Positions 56,178-64,000 of a stretch of 64,000 nucleotides of DNA are shown here, one piece after another. The translations under genes and the position numbers were made by a program. This DNA is from CAVVIH01 sp963748295. Its GTDB lineage: Bacteria > Acidobacteriota > Vicinamibacteria > Vicinamibacterales > 2-12-FULL-66-21. Below the pieces are notes generated by a model that had not been told where the DNA came from, searched no databases, and saw only the letters and a list, made by a program, of their open reading frames with translations. The stretch covers positions 930,001-994,000 of the forward strand of contig CAVVIH010000005.1 of the NCBI GenBank assembly GCA_963748295.1, written 5' to 3'. How positions within the stretch are numbered: position 1 is the first letter of the stretch; each line of letters starts with the position of its first letter.

Positions 56178-56270
56178 GCATTCGGAAGTCGGCAACGGTC
56201 ATGCCAGCGGGATCGCGCGGATTCAGGCCTGTTGCCGGGCGCCGCAGGAGGAGGTGCTGCGCGATATTCC

Positions 56271-56370
56271 GCCGGTCTTACGCAGTAATCCCCACGACGC
56301 GTCAGCGCACGCGGGCACACGCCGGTCTTACGCGGTAATCCCCACGACGCGTCAGCGCACTGCGGGCAAC
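56271..56370. repeat. Tandem duplication, two 50-bp units
   Basis: The 40-bp segment at 56271-56310 recurs at 56321-56360 with one mismatch (CGCAGTAAT versus CGCGGTAAT), giving a 50-bp period. The last 10 bp of each unit diverge (GCGGGCACAC, TGCGGGCAAC). It lies in the 290-bp gap between the haem protein start and the next minus-strand gene, where I see no gene. Confidence 0.9.
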
Positions 56371-56469
56371 TGGATGTGGGAGATGGCGCCGGACGAGTTC
56401 GCGCTCATGCGCTGAGTCATGGCCTGAACGCGCGGGATGAGTGCGCTTATGGCGATCATCCAACCCGCG

Positions 56470-57097
56470 TCACAGCAACGCCCACGGGCGAGCGGCCGCT
56501 GTGGCTTCGTCTTTCCAGCGCCTGACGCGCGTGTAGCTGTTGACCGCACGAAAGCCGTAGACGACAACGGCGATTGCGACCCCGACGATCGCCAGTCTCG
56601 CAGAACCGGCCGATGTCGTGGAGATCGCCCGAGCCGATGCGAGCTCGAAGAACAGCAGGACCGCGGCGCCGAGCTGACCGATCGTCGCCCACACGGTGAC
56701 CGCCGCGGCAGATCCGAAAAGCAGAAGCGCGCCCTTGTTCGTTCGTTGGCCACCGGCTTTGAGGAGACCGTAGATCGCCGGCGCGAGCGCCACTAGTGCG
56801 GCGAAGAACACGCTCAGAACCGCATACGACGGTCGGGGCATGAAGTGAGTCTGAGCCGGCACCGCAGATACGCCGAGCAGCGAGGTCAGAAGGGCCCCAC
56901 CCACAGCGAGGCTCGAGCTCCAGCTCTGAGGCGTCCACGATGGCGCATCCGCGGTAGTAGGAACCTTCGCCGACCCGCTGACGATGAGCGTCCAGAAGAA
57001 CAAGAGCACGGCCGGCACCAGACCCGCGGCCGCTGATGCCGAGCTCGGCGATACCCGGCTGAATCTGGACCAGCGTGAGCTCGCGCGACTTGTACAT
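56470..57097 (-). CDS. Membrane protein, unknown (one frameshift)
   Basis: About 208 residues after repair. It starts MYKSRELTLVQIQPG. After removal of one G near 57030 it runs into AAGLVPAVLLFFWTLIV. Four or five membrane spans follow (LAVGGALLTSLLGVSAV, YAVLSVFFAALVALAPAIYG, AVTVWATIGQLGAAVLLFF, AIVGVAIAVVVYGFRAV). No family is recognised. It lies downstream of a small secreted protein on the same strand. Function is not predictable; the start is uncertain by some codons. Confidence 0.6.
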
Positions 57098-57235
57098 CGC
57101 ACCAGACGTGTTTTGATCTTCAGCGATCTTATCGGGTTGCTTCCTGCCGACGAGCGTCGTACGCTGCGCGCTGGCAGCCGGTGGTCCCACGTGTCCGAAA
57201 GCCCTGGATCGAGGGTGAGCCGGATCTGCACAGGC

Positions 57236-57551
57236 TTAATACGTTTCGGGTCGACAGTCCGTCGTGCTGATCGCGGATGTGAGAGCCTTGCCGTTGGCGT
57301 CGAACAGCGCGCTGTCGAATGACACCGCAGCGACGTGGTCGCTGTCGTTCCTGATCAGGACGGTCGCCTCCGCTGCACCGCTGTCTGTTCTCGTCAGCTC
57401 GATGGGACTCGAGGCCGCGAAGTCGACTGCCGCAGACGTAGCCGCCGTCCCCGACGCTGAGTCGTTTCGTGGTGTCGTACCTGGAACCAGAGCGTTCAGC
57501 GTCGTCAGGCCGCCGAGCGCCAAGTACGATGAACCATGCAGGTCTCGGCAT
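57236..57551 (-). CDS. Small secreted protein, unknown (one frameshift)
   Basis: About 104 residues after repair. A hydrophobic start (MPRPAWFIVLG, then GGLTTLNALVPG after one base is removed near 57515) resembles a signal peptide. The mature part is beta-rich (SSPIELTRTDSGAAEATVLI, AAVSFDSALFDANGKALTS), somewhat like a small Ig or FxLYD-type fold. No family is assigned. It is divergent from the sigma factor gene at 57708 and may be one of its targets. Confidence 0.5.
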
Positions 57552-57707
57552 TACGCCGGCCATTCGTCCTCCTGTTCGTCCCGAGGGCGGACGCGAATCA
57601 CCAGGGTTGCGCCGTCGACCTAAGAACGACGGTTTCGGACGAAGCGTACACGCGCCGCGCGCGAACATCGTTGGGCTATGATTCCTCCAACTCGGGCGGA
57701 GTTGCCC

Positions 57708-58310
57708 ATGGAACACCCGCGCCTCGAAACATCCGCATCCTATCGGACCGTTTGCGGGCATCCTGGTCGTCGCTGAAGCTGCACCTCCGCGCCAGAGCTG
57801 GCGATCAATTGCTGTCAACGCGCTGTTCGCGCGACACTGGTCGCCGCTGCTCCGGTGGGCGCACGGTCGCCTTCCCACGTGGGCCCGTTCGCGCATGGAC
57901 ACCGCGGATCTGGTTCAGGAAGCGATGATGCAGACGTTCCGGCGCCTCGACGCATTCGAGGTCCGGCGGCATAACGCGCTGCGCGCGTACCTGCGACAGG
58001 GGATTCAGAATCGCATCAAGGACGAACTCCGCCGGGTCGCGCGTGCACCCGAGGACGTGCTCGACGACAATCTCCGTGACGGAGCGCCATCGCCGCTCGC
58101 GGCCGCGATAGTGGCGAAGCAGAGGAACGCTACAAGAAGGCCCTCGCGCGGCTTCGACCGCAGGACCGTGAGCTCATCGTCGGCCGCTTCGAGCTGGAAT
58201 ACAGCTTCGAGCAGCTCGCGCTCGCCACCCGGCGGCGCTCGGCCGGAGCGGCGCGGGTCGCGCTGACACGCGCACTCACGCGGCTCGCCGAGGAAATGGA
58301 TCATGGCTAG
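57708..58310 (+). CDS. ECF sigma factor linked to a Ser/Thr kinase (about three frameshifts)
   Basis: About 200 residues after repair. Region 2 reads LHLRARAGDQ, then AVNALFARHWSPLLRW (after adding one G near 57812) and MDTADLVQEAMMQTFRRLDAFE. Region 4 reads RLRPQDRELIVGRFELEYSFEQLALA after one base is added near 58112. ATG 57708 follows GCGGAG; the first 20 residues are in yet another frame. No anti-sigma gene is linked. Instead the stop overlaps the start of a membrane Ser/Thr kinase gene, as in sigma factors controlled by phosphorylation. Confidence 0.8.
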
Positions 58311-60954
58311 GCGACGGCTCGACGAGTCGCCGAGGCGCTCGGCGACGGAAACCGGGTCGACTGGACCACACTCGAACATCAGAGCCACCCCGGGGAGCGC
58401 GCTGGATTGCGGCAACTCCGCAGCCTCGTCGAGCTTACCGGGTATCCATCGCCACGGCGCGGCGCGTTGCCTCAACCGCGATCGGATTTCCGTGTGCCGA
58501 TATTCTGGGCCGTGGTGTCTCTCGTCGCGGCTACTCAGGCGCTTTTCGCGCTGGGCCGCTTCGCAGGAGTGCTGTGGACAGGAGATGTGCCATTCCCTCT
58601 GTTTCTGCAGGGAAGTGCGGTCGTCTGCCTCCTCGTATGCGCATCGGTCCTCGTACAGATTTGGGCACGACCGACGCGCGGCGAGTTTCGCCATCCTTCT
58701 GGTGTTGCTTGCCTCTGGCGCAAGCCAGCGGTTCCTTCAATCGGGAGCGATCTATCCCGACGCTTTTCTGCCGGTGCAGCGTGGCGATTCGCGCGCGATT
58801 TCCCGCGCGTACTGCGCTTTACGCGGCTCGATGCGTGGTCAGACATCGCGGCTCGCCTGAGCTGTGGCGCCGGCCTCATGCTGTTCAGCGCGAACCTGGC
58901 CCTCGCGTGGATGCTGGTGTTGCGAGCCTGCTCAGGCTCCAGACACTTGCCCGCAGCGGCACGAGCCTGTATTGGGCGATCGTCTTCCTCCTGATGGCGC
59001 CCGCACTCGGCGTAATGCTCTGGCGGACGCGCGAGGCGCCGGAAGCGGAACGGCGCCGTGTGTTCTTCTTTCTCGCGGCGCTCGTCGCTGGTCTGCTTCC
59101 GCTCTTGCTCATCGTCGGCTTGGAGCTCGCCAGCGATGCGTTCGACGCCCTGACGAACCAGCCGCGTTATCTCGCCGTGGTGGACGCGATCATTTATGCG
59201 TCAATCATCTCCATCCCGTTTACGACCACTTACTCTGTGGTCGTGCGGCACGTCATAGCGGTCCGCATCGTCATCAGAAAGACGGTTCGGTATGCGCTTG
59301 CGCGGCAGACGTTGATCGTGCTCACCGTTACTGCCGCTGGTTCTGGTGGTCAGATGGATCGTCGACAATCGGCACTTGACGGTCGGGGCGCTCATGAGCG
59401 GCAACGACGCGAGGATCGCTCTGGATTCGCCTGCCTGGCGGGGTTCCTGCTTGTTGTCGCGGTCGTTTGTTGCTGTTCCTCGATCGACGGTATTTTCGCG
59501 GCGAAGTAGACGTCTCAAAGCGGCTCGCCTCCTTCGCGGAAGCGCTGGGCCAGACTCGCGATCGCCGCGACGTCGCCGAGCTGATCGAGCAAACGATTGA
59601 GCCGGCGCTGCAGGTCAGTCGAGCCGACTTGTTCCATCGCGAGCTCGCGTGCGGCGCGTTCGCAGCGGTTCGGGGTCGAGGTCTCCGGTTCCCCACTCCA
59701 GTGCGCTCGTGGCAATGGTCGAACAATCGAACCAGCCGCTAGATCTTCAGGGCTCGTGGCTTCGGCCTCTGCTGCCAAAGGAAGACCAGATCTGGTTGGA
59801 TCGGAACGACGTCGCTATGATGGTTCCGCTGGTCCGGGCCGGCCAGATCGACGGCTTCATTGCCGTCGGTCAGCGCCGCAATGACCTCGAGTTCGGAAGG
59901 GATGCGCTGTCATTCCTCTCGGCCCTCGCGGCCGCCGCCGCACTGGCGCTCGCACCGCGAGAGGAATTTCCAGCTGCGCCCACGACGGCCCGGCAGCCGG
60001 AACCCGCAGCGGAATGCGAGAGCTGCCGTCAGGTGACCGACGCGAGTTCCTCACGTTGTGCATGCGGAGGACAGCTCCGCAGCGCGGCGCTCCCCCTGGT
60101 CTTGTCGGACAAGTTTCACGTCGAGGCGTTGCTCGGGGTCGGCGGCATGGGGGTGGTGTACGGGCGATGGACGTGACGCTCGGCCGCAAAGTCGCCCTGA
60201 AGACCTTGCCCCGGCTTACCACCGCGGCTGCCGCTCGCCTGCGCGACGAAGCTCACGCCATGGCACGCGTCACGCATCCGTCGCTGGCAACGATTCACAC
60301 CATCGAGACCTGGCGAGCCGGGCCGGTGCTCGTCATCGAACTGCTCGAGCAGGGGACGCTGGCGAACCGCCTAGCTGGCGGGCGTCTAGCGTGCTCCCGA
60401 AGCGGTGGCGATCGCGCTGCAGATCGCCCGCTGCCTGTCGCATTTTCATAAGCAAGGGCTGCTGCACCGCGACATCAAGCCAAGCAACGTGGGGTTCACC
60501 GCGACCGGTCAGCTCAAAATCCTCGATTTCGGTCTGTCCACAGTGCTCGACAGCCCGCCTGGGGAGGACACCGATACAACGATCGCCGGCACACCGCTGT
60601 ACCTGCCTCCAGAGGCTTTCGACGGAGCGCTCCCGGCGGCGTCCTTCGATCTCTGGGCTGTCGGTTTGGTGCTCTACGAATCGCTGGCAGGCGAGCATCC
60701 CCTTGGAAGCGCCCGCTCATTTGATGACGCCCTCGCGCGTCTTCGCAAGGGTCCGATTCCGGACGTACCGAACCTTCAGGCCCGACTGCCCCGGCGACAT
60801 CGCGGCCTTCCTGCGGAACGCCCTCGCTCAGTCCTCGGGCGTGCGGCCCCCGACCGCGGACGCCTTCGCTGCGGCGGTGTCGACCGCCTTTAAGTCCAGC
60901 TTCGGCCGCGACATCCACGACGCCATGTTCCGAAATGGCGTTCCGGACGTTTAA
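58303..60954 (+). CDS. Membrane-GAF-zinc ribbon Ser/Thr protein kinase (many frameshifts)
   Basis: About 880 residues after repair of roughly ten indels. Order: soluble start (MARRRLDE, then VAEALGDGNRVDW); about seven or more membrane spans (VPIFWAVVSLVAATQALFAL, AIVFLLMAPALGVMLW, FFLAALVAGLLPLLLIVGLE); a GAF-like domain (RLASFAEALGQTRDRRDVAE, VPLVRAGQIDGFIAVGQ); a zinc-ribbon pair CESC/CACG; and a Hanks kinase with LLGVGGMGVVY, KVALKTL, HRDIKPSN and DFGLS. It begins inside the sigma factor gene, preceded by AGGA. It probably phosphorylates that sigma factor. All kinase motifs are intact. Confidence 0.82.
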
Positions 60955-60998
60955 TACTCGACGGCCCGATACCCAGCCGATCGCATCAAGGAGAAACC

Positions 60999-61388
60999 GT
61001 GACCGACGACAAAAGTGCAAACGCAACACCACCGCAGACGGACCTCCCGAAAGGACTGGCGGAAACGATCGAGGCATTCAGCGCCGGCTGTGACGCGAAG
61101 AATAAGCGAGTGGCACCTGATGTCTCATCGCGGATGGTAGAGCGCTTTTCGAGCGTGTACAGAGCCAACGAACCGGACTGGAAGCCGCCGGTTTCGGAAC
61201 AGGTACTCACGATTGCGCGTCTCGCCGGACGTCTGGCCGCGCAGGACGCTCAACTTGACGGATCGTTCAGGGTCGAGTGGATCCACGCACGATTCGGGCT
61301 TCGCGACGCTCAGAGCGAGTGTCAAACGATCTTCGGCGCCAGCAGTCGGGGAAAGCACTGCAAGGACGTCGATCTAGAAACGCCGTAA
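60999..61388 (+). CDS. Small cytoplasmic protein, unknown
   Basis: A 129-residue soluble protein with no signal peptide or membrane span. It is mostly helical (GLAETIEAFSAGCDAKNKR, ERFSSVYRANEPDW, VLTIARLAGRLAAQDAQL). No family is recognised. AAGGAG precedes the GTG start at 60999, 44 bp after the kinase stop, so it is likely cotranscribed with it. It could be a kinase substrate or adaptor; that is a guess from position only. It is the one gene of this run with an unbroken frame. Confidence 0.65.
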   Translation: MTDDKSANATPPQTDLPKGLAETIEAFSAGCDAKNKRVAPDVSSRMVERFSSVYRANEPDWKPPVSEQVLTIARLAGRLAAQDAQLDGSFRVEWIHARFGLRDAQSECQTIFGASSRGKHCKDVDLETP

Positions 61389-61467
61389 CCCCTGTACGCT
61401 TTTTCCGCGCCAGACGTTTCCTCTTTTGCTGCGGGGGTGCCCGCCGGCGGCCAAAGAGGAGGTCAGG

Positions 61468-62905
61468 ATGCGGACGATCGGACGATGGGTCACGGTTCTC
61501 ACTGTCGTTGGTGTCGCTTCCACCGGGCTCGGCGCGTCGCAGGACTCCACGACGGGCCTGCTGAAGGCCGAGCGCGTCAGAAGCAGCATTCGACTTATTC
61601 TGAACGAATCCGGCGAGAAGCCAGCGGTCGACTACCAGCTTCCCGGTGATCCAAGACCACCTCAGCCTCTGTCGGCAGGACCCACGTTCGTCGCGAACCA
61701 TCGCATCAATGTCACCTATGCGGCGCTGAACCCTCTCGCCGTGCAGGTGACGTCTTCCCTTGCGACGGCACCCGACCCGGCCGACGCGGCCGTTGGAAAG
61801 CTCGTCGAGGCAATTCTGAAGATCCCGAAGCTTGTGGCCCGTGACCAGAAACAGAGTTCGGTCACGCTGCTGACCGAGTGCTCGGAATTCAAAGGGTTCG
61901 TCGAAAAACTCGACAGGCTGGAAACAGCCGTCCGAACGCATCGGGTGATCGATAGCGACCTCGCCGACTGGAGGGGCGACATCGAGAATCAGCCCGGACA
62001 CGCCAGCATCGGTAAAGTTCGCACGGCCATCCAGCGCAAGGCTGGTAGCGTCCGGGACTCCGCCAAGACCGCCCGCACCATTCTCGCGGAGTTACGTGAC
62101 GGAGATTGCCACCGAGGCCCGTTTGCGGCGCGAAGAAAGAGGTACCAGCTGCAGCGGCCCTCGGGTGCGACCTCGAACTTCAGCTGCAGAAAGCCTTCAT
62201 CGCGCTGCTCGGCACAGGCGACGTGGACGCGCGGATCCTCGAGCTTGACGAGCTTGCCCGCGATCTCGACGCGCTCCATAAGGCGCTCACGCCGTTTGGT
62301 GACAAGAACAACTGGGAAGACGACGCGTACATCTTCGAGTGTGTCACTCCACAAGCGGACAAGATCCAGACACTCGCGGTAAAAGTGGCCACCGTGACGT
62401 TGTCCAGCGTGGCAACGGACGGAATCGTCCGCACGGTCGGGAAGGACCTCGCCTCGGCTAGTGTCGTCATCCGGGATATGCACGTTTGCGCCCGAGATCG
62501 GCGCTGGCCTCGTCGTCAGCAGCATCCGCCGGCCAACCTACGGCACGACTACCAACGCGGAGGGCGCGACGGTCGTGGCACGAAAAGACGATGAAGACAT
62601 CTCGCTCGAGCGGCGCGTTGATGCTCAACGGTGTATGCCGGTGCGGCATGCAGTCGTTCGCGTATCCGATGTTCCAGGTTGGCGCACTCATCGACACCAA
62701 AACACCCGGGATTCTTTTCGGCGCCGGGCTCCGGTTCCTGCGTCCAAGCCATCTCGGATTGGCCACAGGCGCAGCACTCACCTGGATCAAGGACCTCGAC
62801 ACGCTGTCCGTCGGCTCGCCCGTCGGCGGCACCACGGATATCGAGAACGACCTGCAGTTCAAGCCAACGGTCAAGCTGTACTTCACGTTGCAATACACGT
62901 TCTGA
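61468..62905 (+). CDS. Exported protein with C-terminal barrel-like region, unknown (about three frameshifts)
   Basis: About 479 residues after repair. ATG 61468 follows GAGGAGG. A signal peptide (WVTVLTVVGVASTGLGAS) leads into a helical region (LLKAERVRSSIRLILNESG to DKIQTLAVKVATVTL). The last 140 residues are strand-rich (FAPEIGAGLVVSSI, FQVGALIDTKTPGILFGAGL) and end KLYFTLQYTF, with the terminal Phe typical of outer-membrane barrels. Frames change near 62115, 62480 and 62600. No family is recognised. It lies between the kinase-linked small gene and a protease gene. Confidence 0.65.
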
Positions 62906-62945
62906 TCTCGAGAAGCGCCACTCGACGCCGCGCGGGAGGATGGCC

Positions 62946-64000
62946 ATGCGCATCGATGCACGTCAACCTCGGCCCAAACAGCCGGCGACACTACCCAAGG
63001 CAGCATTCAGCGTGCCTAGCCAGAACCCGGTCAGCGACACAACCGTCGCGCCGTGGCGCATGGTGTGCGCGATCGAAATCGACTTGCCCGGAGTCGGGAT
63101 CGCCGCGGGAACAGGCTGGCTGCTCGGGGATCGTATGGTCGTTACCGCCGGCCACGTCCTTGAGGACGCAGCAGTTGCGCAGATTCGGGTGTTCCCGGCG
63201 GCGTCCGGCGGCCGTGCAGGCCAGCCGCTCCACGCTACTTCGTTCCTCACCGGCAAGGACGGCGACTACGCCGCCGTGTTTCTGACCGAGGAGCCCGGAG
63301 CATCGTTCGGCACGTTCGGCATTGTCGACCCCGCCATCGCGATCAACGGTGACGAAGTCGTGCTCGCGGGCTATGACCCAGACGATGGCGGTCGCACGCT
63401 GTGGACGGGTGCGGGCCCGGCCCGCGAGCTGTCGCCGGAACGCCTCCGCTACGACATTGCAACGGTGCGCGGTCAAAGCGGCGGCCCGGTCTGGCTTCAA
63501 AGCGATAACACGCGCCTCGTCGGGCTTCACGTCGGACGGTTCAGCGGCTTCAATCAGGCGCAGCGCCTGACACAGGCGATCTGCGATCAGTTACTTCAAT
63601 GGCGTGAAGACAGCGAGCGCGGGGTGTTTGCCGCGGCGTCGCGCGTCGCACTGAACTGGCGCACGTTCGCGCCGGGCGCTGGATGGCCCGAAGAGATCAC
63701 GTTCCCCGTTCGACAGACTTGCCGTTCAGGTTTGCCTCGAACAGGCCACCCTTGGCAATCGACCGGGTTGAACAGATTCTGCGGGCGCCCTCAGCTGCGA
63801 CGGAGCTTATCAAACGAGGCCCCACGATCATCCGGCGCTCCGGCGCGGTGCCCACCGAGCTCGATGATCGATCGTCGTTGCCGGCTCGCGCCGACGATAC
63901 AGTAATTGTGAAGCTGCGGCCCGACGTGTCGCGGCAGCCGATGACGCCCGGGGCCCGATTGATGTCCTCATTCATCGGCGTTCCGCCACAACCGCTGCTC
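62946..64000 (+). CDS. Trypsin/V8-like serine protease, partial (frameshifted C-terminal part)
   Basis: The catalytic triad of a chymotrypsin-fold protease is complete: His in VTAGHVLED, Asp in GKDGDYAAV and Ser in GQSGGPVW. ATG 62946 is preferred over ATG 62940 because GGGAGG is then correctly spaced. No signal peptide is seen. The protease domain ends near residue 230. Two small frame changes near 63715 and 63757 then join a further stretch (RLAVQVCLEQATL, AIDRVEQILRAPSAATELI, ADDTVIVKLRPDVSRQP) that runs off the window, so the protein carries an extra C-terminal region. Confidence 0.72.

Noticed and set aside
57708..63800. Real pseudogenisation of the sigma-kinase-protease region.
   Set aside because: Catalytic motifs of kinase and protease are intact and frames can be restored with single-base edits without internal stops. 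The same error type occurs in mreC and ppiD, so sequence error is preferred.

Overview
The window is a GC-rich (about two thirds G+C by eye), gene-dense chromosomal segment from a Gram-negative bacterium. Gene content points to an acidobacterium, perhaps the Vicinamibacteria lineage: a DUF4097 protein beside an ECF sigma/zinc-finger pair, GNAT-acyl-CoA synthetase fusions, BACON lipoproteins, long kinase receptors and a full rod-shape cluster. This placement is inference from gene content. No rRNA, CRISPR array, insertion sequence or integrase was seen.

Layout. 1-6.2 kb (minus strand): an isopropylmalate/isocitrate-type dehydrogenase cut by the left edge, a thiolase, a membrane hybrid histidine kinase and an aldehyde dehydrogenase. 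6.2-12.5 kb (minus): PilZ protein, gamma-glutamylcyclotransferase-like protein, an unknown exported protein, then two overlapping ABC-2 exporter pairs and an HD-domain hydrolase. 12.5-19.5 kb (minus): YjbQ, tsaD, mtnA, cytidine deaminase, purine nucleoside phosphorylase, a NupC-type transporter and a pyrimidine nucleoside phosphorylase, which together form a nucleoside uptake and salvage group. 19.6-31.4 kb (plus): HEAT-repeat and HD-GYP proteins, a membrane protein, a PafA-like phosphatase, an M4 metalloprotease, an outer-membrane barrel, an alkyltransferase-like protein, an ECF sigma with its zinc-finger anti-sigma, and a DUF4097 protein. 31.4-39.9 kb (minus): GGDEF-mreB-mreC-mreD-mrdA-rodA-rng, the rod-shape operon headed by a diguanylate cyclase. 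40.1-46.5 kb: ppiD and sppA (convergent, sharing one CTAG stop), an S41 protease and an FAD amine oxidase. A tRNA-Leu(CAG) follows, then an arylsulfotransferase, a five-BACON lipoprotein, a GNAT-acyl-CoA synthetase fusion, a SRPBCC protein and Hsp20. 55.5-64 kb is an accessory-looking stretch. It holds a haem protein, small membrane and secreted proteins, and a plus-strand run of ECF sigma factor, membrane-GAF-zinc-ribbon Ser/Thr kinase, small protein, exported barrel protein and V8-like protease.

Two features cut across the window. First, about ten intergenic arrays are built from degenerate 7-bp units (CCAACTC/GGGAGTT, GGGGCCA/GGTCCCC, GCTGATA, CCCGAGT). Each sits at a gene boundary and several form long inverted repeats. 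Second, many otherwise intact genes are broken by single-base insertions or deletions, mostly G or C and often at a doubled base. They are absent from most of the first 23 kb and dense after 55.5 kb. They hit genes such as mreC and leave all motifs intact, so consensus error is more likely than gene decay. Coordinates of those genes span the reconstructed product.
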